Below are positions 33,954 to 42,863 of a stretch of DNA of 64,000 nucleotides, in pieces. The position numbers and the translations under genes were made by a program. The first letter of the stretch is position 1. Every line of letters starts with the position of its first letter. Where the stretch lies: NCBI GenBank assembly GCA_963710205.1, contig CAVPZG010000001.1:1-64000 (forward strand), read 5' to 3'. Origin of the DNA: Pacificimonas sp963710205. Its GTDB lineage: Bacteria; Pseudomonadota; Alphaproteobacteria; Sphingomonadales; Sphingomonadaceae. The notes beneath the pieces are model-generated. The model did not search any database. It was not told the origin of the DNA and worked only from the letters and a program-made list of their open reading frames with translations.

Positions 33954-35083
33954 GAACATGCGAGCTGATCCGCCAGCCGCGCTCCAAGCTGTTCGAGCGG
34001 CAGAACCGCATCTGCCAGCTCCGCGCGAACGATCGCGCCCGGCATACCCCAGACGACGCTGGTCGCTGCATCCTGGACGAGAACCTGCGCCCCTGCGGCC
34101 TTCAGCGCACGCGCGCCGTCCAGTCCGTCGCTGCCCATGCCTGTCAGCACGATGCCAAGCGCGGAACTGCCCCATCCGCTCGCCGCAGAACGGAACAGCG
34201 GATTGACGGATGGCCGGCAGAAATTTTCTGGCTCGGCATCGGACAGCGAAATGAGGGACCGGCGGCCAGGGCCGCCTGTGACGGACATGTGCAGCCCGCC
34301 GGGGGCAACATAGATGCGTCCGGCCGTCAGCGGTTCGCCATGTACCGCCTCTGCGGCACTGATGCCTGTCAGCCGGGTGATATGTTCCGCCAGAATGGAC
34401 GTGAACATCGGCGGCATGTGCTGCGCGATCAGGATCGGCGCGGACGGAGACTGCGGCAGCTGATTGAGCATGGTGAACAGGGCGTTCGGGCCGCCTGTCG
34501 ACGAGCCGATAACCACGATGGACGTGTCGCCGCCAGCGGCGTGGACGGGAACCGCCCTGCGCGCTGCGGAGTCCGCAATTCGATTCGCCCGCGGCTTTAC
34601 GATTTTCTCTACGGTGGGTTCGGTCTGCTCTGCGCCGAGCGCCAGAACCTTGCGGACCAGTTCCTCCCGAAACGCCGGTGCGGACGTTCCCGCCCAACCG
34701 CTATCCGGTTTGGCCAGCGCATCCGTTGCACCTGCCCGCAACGCGTCGATGGTGATTCGCGCATTGCGGCGTGACAGCGTGGAGACCATGATGATCTTCA
34801 CGCCGGGGCATCGTTTCAGCAGATCCGGCAGAACATCTATGCCGCCAAGGCGGGGCATCTCTATATCGAGGAGGACGATATCGGGCCGGATATCGGCGAT
34901 GAGGTCGCGGGCTTCCTCGCCGTTGCGCGCCGTCGCGACAATGTCCACGCCAGCTTCGTTCAACCAGCGTGTCATCAGCGCACGGCTGACCCCGCTGTCG
35001 TCCACCAGCATCACCCTCGGCGCATTGCCGCCAGGGGTCACGACCTGTCCGGGCTCGGCCTTCGCATTAGCTGACGATGTCAT
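33950..35083 (-). CDS. cheB: Chemotaxis response regulator protein-glutamate methylesterase CheB
   Basis: CheB removes methyl groups from receptors when phosphorylated. The 377-residue protein has a receiver domain (RVMLVDDSGVSR, acceptor Asp in VLLDIEMP, Lys in ALAKPD) and a C-terminal methylesterase whose triad is seen in IGSSTGGP (Ser), AQHMPP (His) and TGMGSDG (Asp). It lies in the operon cheA-cheW-cheY-cheB-cheR. Confidence 0.95.
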   Translation of the reverse strand: MTSSANAKAEPGQVVTPGGNAPRVMLVDDSGVSRALMTRWLNEAGVDIVATARNGEEARDLIADIRPDIVLLDIEMPRLGGIDVLPDLLKRCPGVKIIMVSTLSRRNARITIDALRAGATDALAKPDSGWAGTSAPAFREELVRKVLALGAEQTEPTVEKIVKPRANRIADSAARRAVPVHAAGGDTSIVVIGSSTGGPNALFTMLNQLPQSPSAPILIAQHMPPMFTSILAEHITRLTGISAAEAVHGEPLTAGRIYVAPGGLHMSVTGGPGRRSLISLSDAEPENFCRPSVNPLFRSAASGWGSSALGIVLTGMGSDGLDGARALKAAGAQVLVQDAATSVVWGMPGAIVRAELADAVLPLEQLGARLADQLACS

Positions 35084-35116
35084 GGCCCGCTCCTTTCCCG
35101 AAGGGGAAGGAGGAGA

Positions 35117-35482
35117 TCAGATGATGCCGACCTGGGTCAGCTTGGCGGCGATGATGTCACGGTCGAAGGGTTTCATGATATATTCGTCCGCACCGGCTTC
35201 CATGGCGGCGCGAATGTGGCTCATGTCGTTTTCAGTCGTGCAGAAGATCACGGTCGGGCGTTTTTCGGTTTCGCGGCTGCGCAGATTTTCGAGAAACTGC
35301 ATGCCGCCCATGACGGGCATGTTCCAATCGAGGAAGATCACGTCGGGCATGCTCGTGCCGCAATGGTCAAGCGCCTCCTGACCGTCACAGGCCTCGTCGA
35401 TCTTCAGATCGAAATCCTCAAGGATGCGGCGTGCAACCTTCCGAATGACCTTGGAATCGTCGACGATGAGGCAACTGTTCAT
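35117..35482 (-). CDS. cheY: Single-domain response regulator, CheY
   Basis: The 121-residue receiver-only protein has the acidic pair LIVDDSKVIRK, the phosphoacceptor Asp in FLDWNMP, Thr-Thr in FCTTEND and the Lys in MKPFD. It would carry phosphate from CheA to the flagellar switch or another target. No cheZ is seen, as is usual in alphaproteobacteria. It lies between cheW and cheB. Confidence 0.92.
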   Translation of the reverse strand: MNSCLIVDDSKVIRKVARRILEDFDLKIDEACDGQEALDHCGTSMPDVIFLDWNMPVMGGMQFLENLRSRETEKRPTVIFCTTENDMSHIRAAMEAGADEYIMKPFDRDIIAAKLTQVGII

Positions 35483-35551
35483 TTGGGTGACCCTTTTGCA
35501 ATGCTACGCATACTGAAAGGAGGTTGTAGACGACTGGTGGTTTCCGCGCCG

Positions 35552-35986
35552 TTAAGCAGCGGCGCGAAATTCGCCATTGACGAGAACCGCCGTGTCGATT
35601 TCGATAATCAGCTCGTCCTCGCGCTGCACAACACCGCGCGAGACCGCACGCCACTGGGGCTCCAGCGTAGCCGGATCAGGCTCTCGCTCCTCCTCGCTGA
35701 CGGTCGTGACTTCACCCACCGCATCGACGATCAGCGCATAGGCCGCTCCCTCAATCGTCACCACAACGCACATGCGGCGCTGGTCATCGGGCGCGGGCGG
35801 CAGGTGAAGGCGCGCACGCATGTCGATGGCGGTGACGATATGTCCGCGCAGGTTCATCATGCCCGCGATCCAGTCGGCGGCCAGGGGGACGGGCGTCAGG
35901 GCGCCGAGGCGGACCACATCCTGTACGGCGGACACATCGATGCCCAGCGACGAACCCGCCAGTTTCATGGTGACAAGCTGGCTCAT
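35552..35986 (-). CDS. cheW: Chemotaxis coupling protein CheW
   Basis: The 144-residue protein is a single CheW domain: LVTMKLAGSSLGIDVSAVQDV at the start, PLAADWIAGMMNLRGHIVTAIDM in the middle and ALIVDAVGEV. It links CheA to chemoreceptors. Its start overlaps the cheA stop by four bases. Confidence 0.93.
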   Translation of the reverse strand: MSQLVTMKLAGSSLGIDVSAVQDVVRLGALTPVPLAADWIAGMMNLRGHIVTAIDMRARLHLPPAPDDQRRMCVVVTIEGAAYALIVDAVGEVTTVSEEEREPDPATLEPQWRAVSRGVVQREDELIIEIDTAVLVNGEFRAAA

Positions 35987-38442
35987 GCTGCGCGCTCCCT
36001 GTTGGCCTTGAGGCTTGTTTCGAGAAGTCCGAGCAGGCGGCGGCGATCGAATTTGGCGACATACCGGTCGAAACCCGCCTCCATGCCGGCGTCCATATCC
36101 TCTTCCTCCGCAAGGGACGAGAGCGCCACGAGCGGTATTTTTGTCCAGTCGCCGCCAGAGCGCACGGCGCGTGCGAAGTCGAGGCCGGTTTTGCCGGGCA
36201 TCTCGATATCGCTGAGAATGAGGTCGAACGTCTTGCCGGAGTCGCGCAGCGCCAGCGCTTCGTCGACGCCCGAAACCGTGGTCACACGGTAACCTGCAGC
36301 GCTCAGCAGGGGCATCAGCATGTTGCGGAAGAAGGGGCTGTCATCGACAACCAGGACATGCGGCCCGGTCTGACCACTACCCGGACCGGCACGTCGCGGA
36401 GAGTTGGCGCTGAGCAGATGCGCAACGTCCAGAAGCTCGGTCGCCTGCCCGGCAATCACCGCCGTACCCAGACGCGTGGGATCATCGGACGCCATTTCCA
36501 GGGTCACATTTGCCTCGACGATATCAATCACTTCATCCACGGCAAGCGCGACGACATCGTGTCGATCGGCGAAAACAAGCGCGGCCTGACGGCCCTCGGC
36601 AATCGGCGTGTAGCGCCCATCGGGGGCCACCAGCGGAACCAGCCGCTGCCGCAACTGCACCACGGCATCGCTGCCACTGCTCTCGATGCGCTCCACCTCG
36701 ATGTCCTCGATGCGTGACACCAGCGCAAGCGGCACGGCGCGCGGATGCGGCAGTCCGCCCGCGCGGAACAGCAGCATGGCATCGCGATTGGCGGTGTCGC
36801 TGTTCTGCCGCGGTTCCAGATCGTCTTCGCTCGTTGCGCCTTCCACAAGAGTCTCGGCAAGGCCATTGGCGTCAAGGATCATGATGACCTGCCCGTCGCC
36901 CAGGATCGCATTGCCGGAATAGACGCCAAGGTCGGCGAGCGGGGCGGGCACGGGCTTCACCACCAGTTCCTCGGTATCGAAGACCTCATCGACCAGAACG
37001 CCGAACTGCGTGCCCGCACCGCGAATGATGAGGACATGGTCGCTGACGCCGCGCGGACTGTTCAGCGTATCGCCCAGGTAAACGAGCGGCAGCAGGCGTC
37101 CGCGCAAGCGCAAGACGGGCGCACTGCCGACCTCTTCGATCTGATGCTCCGTTCCCTCCCCCGCGCGCACCAGTTCGGCGACGGCGATCTGGGGAATGGC
37201 GAAGCGGGCGCGTGTGTCGCCAGGACCGACGCCGACGATCAAAGCCGGCATGATGGCGAGCGTGAGCGGAATGCGGATACGAAATGTGGTTCCGGCCCCC
37301 GCACGCGAATCGACTTCGATCGTACCGCCTATTTTCTCGATATTGGCACGCACGACATCCATGCCGACGCCGCGGCCCGATACCTGCGTCACAGCTGCCG
37401 CTGTCGATACCCCCGCCGCGAAGATGAGCCGGGAAAGCTGCAATTCGGTCGCGGCCTGCGCCTGCGCGGGAGACATATGACCGCCTTCGACCGCCTTCTT
37501 GCGCAAGCCGTCATAGTTGAGGCCGCGGCCGTCGTCGGACAGGGTGACGATGATATGTCCACCCTCCTGCGCCGCGGCCAGCCGGATCGTTCCCATCGGC
37601 GGTTTTCCGGCACTGCGGCGGGTGGCGGCATCCTCCAGGCCGTGGTCGGCCGCGTTGCGGATCATGTGAGCCAGCGGATCCTTGATCAGTTCCAGCATCT
37701 GGCGGTCGAGTTCGGTATCGCCGCCCGTCATCCTCAGGTCGATCTGCTTGCCAAGATCGACGCTAAGCTGGCGCACAATCCGCGGCAGGATACCCCAAGC
37801 CCCTGAAATGGGCTGCATGCGCGTCCGCATGACGCTGTCCTGCAACCTGCCGATCTGCGCGCTGAGGCGCTGCAGGGGCAGATCCAGCTCTTCGGTTTCG
37901 CTGCGACGGCGTTCCTGTATCAGCTGGTTGCGCGTCAGCACCAGCTCCGACACGCTGGTCATCAATTCTTCCAGCAGCTCCACGGAAACGCGGATGCTTT
38001 GGGCGGCAGGTTCGATACCCGTCTCTCCGGCGTCCACAGGGACTGCCCTCACAGCCTCGACAACCTTGCCGGCCGCAAGCGCTTCCAGTCGTTCGATCAG
38101 CTGCGCATCGTCGCCTTCGGGTTCGTTGCCGTCCTTGCCAAGGGCCGCCGTGATGGTGCGGATTGCGGCGATGGCGGCAAGCGTTTCCGTGACGATCTGT
38201 TCACTCGCGGCCACTTCGCCGTCACGCAGTTTGCCAAGCAGGGTTTCCGCGGCATGCGCAACCTTTTCAAGGCGCGGCAAACCGATGAACCCGCAACTGC
38301 CCTTGACGGTATGTACGAGCCTGAACACATGACCCAGCGCATCCGCATCGGATGGGTCGCGCTCGAAGCGGACAAGCTCGTTGTCGACGGTTTGCAGATT
38401 TTCCGCCGTCTCCGACAGGAATTCAGGAAGAAGGTCGTCCAT
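35983..38442 (-). CDS. cheA: Hybrid chemotaxis histidine kinase CheA with C-terminal receiver
   Basis: The 819-residue kinase has, in order: a P1 Hpt domain with phosphorylated His44 (VHTVKGSCGFIG); a short linker without a clear P2; the P3 dimerisation helix (near 155-200); the P4 ATPase with N-box IRNAADHGLED, G1 DDGRGLN and G2 GRGVGMDVV; a CheW-like P5, apparently followed by a second CheW-like half (about 555-670); and a C-terminal receiver (VLVVDDSPFFR, acceptor Asp in LILSDIEMPG). Hybrid CheA proteins like this often work without a classical separate CheY sink, using their own receiver. First gene of the leftward chemotaxis operon; a CtrA-like box lies upstream. Confidence 0.93.
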   Translation of the reverse strand: MDDLLPEFLSETAENLQTVDNELVRFERDPSDADALGHVFRLVHTVKGSCGFIGLPRLEKVAHAAETLLGKLRDGEVAASEQIVTETLAAIAAIRTITAALGKDGNEPEGDDAQLIERLEALAAGKVVEAVRAVPVDAGETGIEPAAQSIRVSVELLEELMTSVSELVLTRNQLIQERRRSETEELDLPLQRLSAQIGRLQDSVMRTRMQPISGAWGILPRIVRQLSVDLGKQIDLRMTGGDTELDRQMLELIKDPLAHMIRNAADHGLEDAATRRSAGKPPMGTIRLAAAQEGGHIIVTLSDDGRGLNYDGLRKKAVEGGHMSPAQAQAATELQLSRLIFAAGVSTAAAVTQVSGRGVGMDVVRANIEKIGGTIEVDSRAGAGTTFRIRIPLTLAIMPALIVGVGPGDTRARFAIPQIAVAELVRAGEGTEHQIEEVGSAPVLRLRGRLLPLVYLGDTLNSPRGVSDHVLIIRGAGTQFGVLVDEVFDTEELVVKPVPAPLADLGVYSGNAILGDGQVIMILDANGLAETLVEGATSEDDLEPRQNSDTANRDAMLLFRAGGLPHPRAVPLALVSRIEDIEVERIESSGSDAVVQLRQRLVPLVAPDGRYTPIAEGRQAALVFADRHDVVALAVDEVIDIVEANVTLEMASDDPTRLGTAVIAGQATELLDVAHLLSANSPRRAGPGSGQTGPHVLVVDDSPFFRNMLMPLLSAAGYRVTTVSGVDEALALRDSGKTFDLILSDIEMPGKTGLDFARAVRSGGDWTKIPLVALSSLAEEEDMDAGMEAGFDRYVAKFDRRRLLGLLETSLKANRERAA

Positions 38443-38489
38443 CGTGCATCAGGCCCCAGAAGATAGGGGGTCGTCATGCCGCGATAATG

Positions 38490-38505
38490 GTTAAAACCAG
38501 CTAAA
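38490..38505 (-). promoter_or_regulatory. CtrA-like binding site upstream of cheA
   Basis: On the minus strand TTTA, seven bases and TTAAC match the CtrA consensus TTAA-N7-TTAAC with one mismatch, 48 bases before the cheA start. CtrA controls flagellar and chemotaxis genes in many alphaproteobacteria. The motif is short, so this remains a candidate. Confidence 0.4.
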
Positions 38506-38537
38506 TATGAGCGCTGGAACTCCTGACGAACGCGCGA

Positions 38538-39176
38538 TCAGGCCATGTTCTTGAGTGTGGCACCGAATACCAGCGAACCTTCGCTTTCCATCACCTGAAT
38601 CTTCGCTCCGGCCTCTTCCGCAAGGAGGCGGATCAGATAGGCACTCGCGGCACGCGGCGTCAGCGAATCGATGTCGCCGCCGCCCTGCAGAACCTCCTTC
38701 AGTTCCTGATCGAGCAGCAGGCGGGGACCTTCGGCGCGAACCGCCACCTCTATGCTGGCCCCCTGTTCTTCACTCGCAACCTGCAATGTACCGCCGCGAA
38801 GCAATGCGTCGCCGGCGATCATGGCAAGATTGAGAAGCATCTTCACCGCCCCCTTCGGCAGCGATTGGCCGCCGACCTGCCAGCTGACCTCGATGCGGCG
38901 CTCGGCACTGTAAAGTCCCTCAAGCGCAGCCTGTGCCTCGCGCGTGTCGATATTGTCACCGAAGCCGCCCGCCGCACCGAAAGCGAGGCGAAAGAATTTC
39001 AGTTTGTTCGCCGTCTGGCGTGCCGAATCGGCAAGCAGGTCCATGCACCGCGCGCGCATGTCGGGATCCGTTTCGTCAGCCAGCAGTTCGACGCCGTTAT
39101 AAAGCGACCCGACCGGGCTAACGAGGTCATGACAAAGGCGCGAGCATAACAGGCTGGCAAATTCGGCGGCATTCAT
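38538..39176 (-). CDS. chpT: Histidine phosphotransferase ChpT
   Basis: The 212-residue protein resembles ChpT, which passes phosphate from CckA to CtrA and CpdR. It has the phosphorylated-His motif LLCSRLCHDLVSPVG, followed by a helical hairpin and a degenerate ATPase-like domain without ATP-binding boxes. The ATG at 39176 follows GGGAA; a TTG at 39182 is possible. It lies 95 bases upstream of cheA on the same strand. Linkage of a CtrA-pathway gene to chemotaxis suggests coordinated control of motility. Confidence 0.85.
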   Translation of the reverse strand: MNAAEFASLLCSRLCHDLVSPVGSLYNGVELLADETDPDMRARCMDLLADSARQTANKLKFFRLAFGAAGGFGDNIDTREAQAALEGLYSAERRIEVSWQVGGQSLPKGAVKMLLNLAMIAGDALLRGGTLQVASEEQGASIEVAVRAEGPRLLLDQELKEVLQGGGDIDSLTPRAASAYLIRLLAEEAGAKIQVMESEGSLVFGATLKNMA

Positions 39177-39250
39177 CGGCAATTCCCGGTTGTCAGAGTG
39201 AACTGGCAGTCAACATTAACCATAATGGCCTTAAACAGTAACGAAACGGT

Positions 39251-39478
39251 TTAGTTGCCATTCCCCTGTTTCGCGGGCGCGATCATCTGCACGTCGAAGG
39301 CGCTGACGCGCCCATCGCGCAGCTGTGTCAGCTCGAACTGCACCCGGTCGCCGGGGACGAGCGCCTCCGGCCCGTTCAATGTCGAGACATGCACGAAAAC
39401 GTCGATCGCACCCAGGTCCGGACTGATGAAGCCGAACCCTTTCTTGCGATCAAACCATTTGACGATACCCTGCGCCAG
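39251..39478 (-). CDS. CspA-type cold-shock protein, probable CTG start
   Basis: The cold-shock domain carries RNP1 KGFGFI and RNP2 DVFVHVS. Starting at CTG 39478 gives 75 residues reading AQGIVKWFDRKKGFGFI, the normal beginning of such proteins, and GGAG lies seven bases upstream. The nearest canonical start in frame is an ATG at 39526, which would add 16 residues lying inside the upstream JAMM gene. The gene follows the JAMM gene stop by ten bases and is probably translated from the same mRNA. It binds single-stranded RNA or DNA. Confidence 0.8.
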   Translation of the reverse strand: MAQGIVKWFDRKKGFGFISPDLGAIDVFVHVSTLNGPEALVPGDRVQFELTQLRDGRVSAFDVQMIAPAKQGNGN

Positions 39479-39488
39479 TGTACGGCTC

Positions 39489-39890
39489 CTATTCCTCGCG
39501 CAGATCAATAGGCTGAAAACGGCCATGAATACCAGCCTCGCCTGCCCTGAAGGCGGCAATGCGATCATTGGCGACGATCAGCCAGAGCATGTCATCCGGG
39601 GCCGCTCGCGCGGCATCCCTCATCGACGGCTCCCCGTGACCATTGGGATGGGAATGATAATAGCCGAGAACGCCCGGCGCGCCCGTCCGCGCATTCCTGC
39701 ATGCCTCAAACAGCGCCGCCGGGTCGATCTCGAAGCCGGTCAGGGGGTCGGCTGCCAAATTGATTGCCGGACGCGCTTCCCGGATCGTTCTGCCCTTGCC
39801 CAGCAGCAGGCCGCACGCCTCCTCGGGTGCGGCGCGGCGCGCCTCTGCCAGCATCGTTGACACCGCCGCTCTTGTGATTCGCCAGTCCAT
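39489..39890 (-). CDS. Mov34/MPN/PAD-1 (JAMM) family metalloprotease-like protein
   Basis: The 133-residue protein has the JAMM zinc motif: Glu in EEACGLLLG, then GYYHSHPNGHGEPSMRDA with the H-x-H and S/D ligands. Prokaryotic members cleave at the C terminus of ubiquitin-like or sulfur-carrier proteins or act in cysteine synthesis; here the partner is unknown. ATG 39890 gives the usual size; the frame is open to 40085 inside rluD antisense. It is divergent from rluD by 19 bases. Confidence 0.85.
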   Translation of the reverse strand: MDWRITRAAVSTMLAEARRAAPEEACGLLLGKGRTIREARPAINLAADPLTGFEIDPAALFEACRNARTGAPGVLGYYHSHPNGHGEPSMRDAARAAPDDMLWLIVANDRIAAFRAGEAGIHGRFQPIDLREE

Positions 39891-39909
39891 CGCCAATGTC
39901 GCCTGACGA

Positions 39910-40860
39910 ATGACGATACCGGAGTCGACCCTGAACGCGCTGATCGGCACGGCCGAAGACGGCGAGCGGCTGGACCGCGCGCTCGCAATGCTCCTGTCCG
40001 GACTGTCGCGGGAGCGGCTGAAGGCGCTGCTGAAAAATGGCAGCGTGACCGGCCCGGACGGCGTGGAACGCAGCGCATCGCGCAAGGTGAGGCGCGGCGA
40101 GCGCTATCTCGTCACCGTTCCCGCACCCGCGCCCGACCGGGCGCAGCCGCAGGACATAACGCTCAACATCATTCACGAGGACGATGATCTGATCGTGATC
40201 GACAAGCCTGCGGGCCTCGTCGTCCATCCAGCGGCGGGTCATGCGGACGGCACACTTGTAAACGCGCTGCTGCATCACTGCCGGGGCAGCCTGTCGGGCA
40301 TTGGCGGCGTCACCCGCCCAGGTATCGTCCACCGGATCGACAAGGACACATCCGGACTCCTCGTCGCTGCGAAGACCGATCACGCCCACCATGCGCTCGC
40401 GGCGCAATTCGCCGCGCATAGTGTCGGCAGGCTGTACGCCGCCATTGTCCGCGATTGCCCGATCCCCCGCGCCGGGCGGATCGAGGGGAATGTCGGCAGG
40501 TCCAGCAAGAACCGGAAGAAGATGGCCGTGCTTGAGGATGGGCGCGGCAAACACGCCGTGACGCATTATCGCACCATCAGGGCGCTCCGAAATGCCGCAC
40601 TTGTCGAGTGCCGCCTGGAAACCGGACGCACGCACCAGGTCCGCGTTCATATGGCATCGATCGGATTTCCGCTGCTGGGTGACCCGTTATATGGCGGAAA
40701 AGGCGGCTCTTCTCAGGGAAAGTTGCTGAAAGGGCTGGGCTTCACACGGCAGGCCCTGCACGCAAAATACTTGCAATTTGAGCATCCCTCAGTTAAAGAA
40801 ATTATGTCTTTCGAGAGCCCGCTTCCGGCTGATATGCAGGAACTGATAGCGGCGCTTTAA
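39910..40860 (+). CDS. rluD: RluA/RluD-family 23S rRNA pseudouridine synthase
   Basis: The 316-residue protein has an N-terminal S4 domain (LDRALAMLLSGLSRERLKALL) and the catalytic domain with HRIDKDTSGLLVAAK, whose Asp is the nucleophile, plus ETGRTHQVRVHM. It converts uridines of 23S rRNA, in RluD those of helix 69, to pseudouridine. RluD rather than RluC is likely from the S4 domain and its neighbour rpoH, a common order in this group. Confidence 0.88.
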   Translation: MTIPESTLNALIGTAEDGERLDRALAMLLSGLSRERLKALLKNGSVTGPDGVERSASRKVRRGERYLVTVPAPAPDRAQPQDITLNIIHEDDDLIVIDKPAGLVVHPAAGHADGTLVNALLHHCRGSLSGIGGVTRPGIVHRIDKDTSGLLVAAKTDHAHHALAAQFAAHSVGRLYAAIVRDCPIPRAGRIEGNVGRSSKNRKKMAVLEDGRGKHAVTHYRTIRALRNAALVECRLETGRTHQVRVHMASIGFPLLGDPLYGGKGGSSQGKLLKGLGFTRQALHAKYLQFEHPSVKEIMSFESPLPADMQELIAAL

Positions 40861-40968
40861 CGTTATCATTACAAGTGAGAGACCGTGACGTTGCCGTATT
40901 TCGGGGCGTAGCGAAAACCAGGCGCGAGTGCCTGTTTGAAAGGGCTCGCAAAAAAGGAGTAAGGCTAG

Positions 40969-41874
40969 ATGGCCAAGACGAATGTCCCCGCGACGATCCC
41001 CGCAGTAGGCGGTGGGACCTCGCTCAACACCTATATGTCCGAGATCAAGAAGTTCCCCGTCCTTTCGGCGGACGAGGAATATATGCTCGCCAAGCGCTTC
41101 AAGGAGCATGGCGACCGCGAAGCCGCGCACAAGATGGTAACGAGCCATCTGCGTCTGGTGGCGAAAATTGCCATGGGTTATCGCGGTTACGGGCTGCCGA
41201 CCAGCGACCTGATTTCAGAAGGCAATGTCGGCCTGATGCAGGGCGTCAAGAAATTCGAGCCCGACAAGGGCTTTCGCCTGTCGACCTATGCGATGTGGTG
41301 GATCCGGGCGAGCATTCAGGAATTCATCCTGCGCTCGTGGAGCCTCGTCAAGATCGGCACGACCGCCGCGCAGAAGAAGCTGTTCTTCAACCTGCGCCGG
41401 ATGAAAAGCCAGATCGACGCGTTCGAGGACGGCGACATGCATCCCGACGACGTGAAGCAGATCGCGACCGACCTGAAGGTCACCGAGGAAGAAGTCGTTT
41501 CCATGAACCGCCGCATGATGCGCGGCGGCGACACCAGCCTCAACGCGCCATTGAAGGCCGACGAGGGCGATTCGGAATGGCAGGACTGGCTGGAGTCGGA
41601 AGAGCCGCTACAGGACCAGATCGTGGCCGAGGCGCAGGAAGCCGATGTGCGTTCCGCACTGCTGGCCGAGGCGCTCGACACGCTGAACGACCGAGAGAAG
41701 CACATCATCACGGAACGCCGCCTGACGGACGAGCCGCAGACCCTGGAGGAACTCAGCCAGGTCTATGATATCAGCCGCGAGCGTGTGCGCCAGATCGAAG
41801 TCCGGGCGTTCGAGAAGCTGCAAAAGGCGATGACCGAACTGGCCGAGGAGCGGAACCTGCTCGAAATGGCATAG
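40969..41874 (+). CDS. rpoH: RNA polymerase sigma factor RpoH (sigma-32)
   Basis: The 301-residue heat-shock sigma factor has region 2 (LRLVAKIAMGYRGYGLPTSD, STYAMWWIRASIQEFILRSW), the RpoH box just after it (QKKLFFNLRRMK) and region 4 (SRERVRQIEVRAFEKLQ). GGAG stands eight bases before the ATG. It has its own terminator. It could direct hspQ at the other end of the window. Confidence 0.96.
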   Translation: MAKTNVPATIPAVGGGTSLNTYMSEIKKFPVLSADEEYMLAKRFKEHGDREAAHKMVTSHLRLVAKIAMGYRGYGLPTSDLISEGNVGLMQGVKKFEPDKGFRLSTYAMWWIRASIQEFILRSWSLVKIGTTAAQKKLFFNLRRMKSQIDAFEDGDMHPDDVKQIATDLKVTEEEVVSMNRRMMRGGDTSLNAPLKADEGDSEWQDWLESEEPLQDQIVAEAQEADVRSALLAEALDTLNDREKHIITERRLTDEPQTLEELSQVYDISRERVRQIEVRAFEKLQKAMTELAEERNLLEMA

Positions 41875-41897
41875 GCATCAGAACCGGAAAACGAAGA

Positions 41898-41930
41898 GGC
41901 CCGCGCATGGAAACATGAGCGGGCCTTTTT
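41898..41930 (+). terminator. Rho-independent terminator of rpoH
   Basis: GGCCCGC pairs with GCGGGCC around an inner ATG/CAT stem, followed by TTTTT. It lies 24 bases after the rpoH stop. Confidence 0.88.
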
Positions 41931-41973
41931 CTTTTCTTTCGCTGGCTGGCGGCGGAGGAAACATGTTGCGAAA

Positions 41974-42720
41974 ATGCGCGCGCCACCCGAAACGACAGTC
42001 ATGCCCAGGAAACGCAAATCCCGACCCCGCAAACGCGGCTTCCGGCCGTTCCGCTTTCTGGGAAAGATCGTGCTGACCGTCTTTCTGTTCACGCTTGTCT
42101 GGGTGGGCCTCTACCGCTTCGTCCCCATTCCGGCGACGAGCATCCAAATTCGCGACTGGACCAATGGCACAGGCGTTACGCGCGACTGGGTCGGCCTCGA
42201 CGAGATCGCCCCCGCCCTGCCGCGCGCCGTGATCGGCGCGGAGGACGCGAATTTCTGCATTCATCACGGTTTTGACGTCGAGGCGATCAAGGAAGCGATG
42301 AAATCGAACGAAGAGGGGGGCACGATACGCGGCGCCTCCACGGTCAGCCAGCAAACCGCGAAGAATGCGTTTCTGTGGCCGGGACGCAATTTCGTCCGCA
42401 AGGGGCTGGAGGCCTATTTCACCGGGCTGATCGAACTGATCTGGGGCAAGCCGCGCATCATGGAAGTCTATCTGAACGTCGCTGAGTTCGGAAAGGGCGT
42501 TTACGGCGCTGAGGCCGCCAGCCGCCACTATTTCGGCAAGAGTGCCAAAGACCTGACCCGCCGCGAAGCCGCGCGCCTCGCCGCCATCCTGCCTGATCCC
42601 ATTACCCGCAGTGCGTCGAACCCCGGCCCCTACACGACCCGTTACGCCGGCCGCATCGAACGCTGGATTCCCATCGTCGATCAGGACGGTCAGGACGACT
42701 GTCTATACACGCCCGACTGA
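41974..42720 (+). CDS. mtgA: Monofunctional peptidoglycan glycosyltransferase MtgA
   Basis: The 248-residue GT51 enzyme polymerises lipid II into glycan strands. It has a basic cytosolic start, one membrane helix (KIVLTVFLFTLVWVGLYRF) and a periplasmic domain with the catalytic Glu in IGAEDANFCIHHGFD, then GASTVSQQTAKNAFLW and YLNVAEFG. There is no transpeptidase domain. The start is uncertain: ATG 41974 and ATG 42001 are both possible. Confidence 0.93.
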   Translation: MRAPPETTVMPRKRKSRPRKRGFRPFRFLGKIVLTVFLFTLVWVGLYRFVPIPATSIQIRDWTNGTGVTRDWVGLDEIAPALPRAVIGAEDANFCIHHGFDVEAIKEAMKSNEEGGTIRGASTVSQQTAKNAFLWPGRNFVRKGLEAYFTGLIELIWGKPRIMEVYLNVAEFGKGVYGAEAASRHYFGKSAKDLTRREAARLAAILPDPITRSASNPGPYTTRYAGRIERWIPIVDQDGQDDCLYTPD

Positions 42721-42834
42721 GCGAACCGCACAGTCGCAAAAGGCACACTCAGCTTCGCACGCGCGGAATCATGACATCAATTGAGAAAGACCGTTCCCGG
42801 TTTGTCTCATCTGAAATCCTATTGTGCAACCCAC

Positions 42835-42858
42835 AAAAACGGCTTGGCATATGCCGTT
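42835..42858 (-). terminator. Probable terminator of dnaX-ybaB
   Basis: On the minus strand AACGGC, a nine-base loop and GCCGTT are followed by TTT, just after the ybaB stop. The stem is short and the T-run weak. Confidence 0.55.
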
Positions 42859-42863
42859 CAGAT

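Noticed and set aside
39183..39250. CtrA box upstream of chpT (two TTAA elements)
   Set aside because: The two TTAA elements are 11 bases apart instead of seven, so the site does not match.
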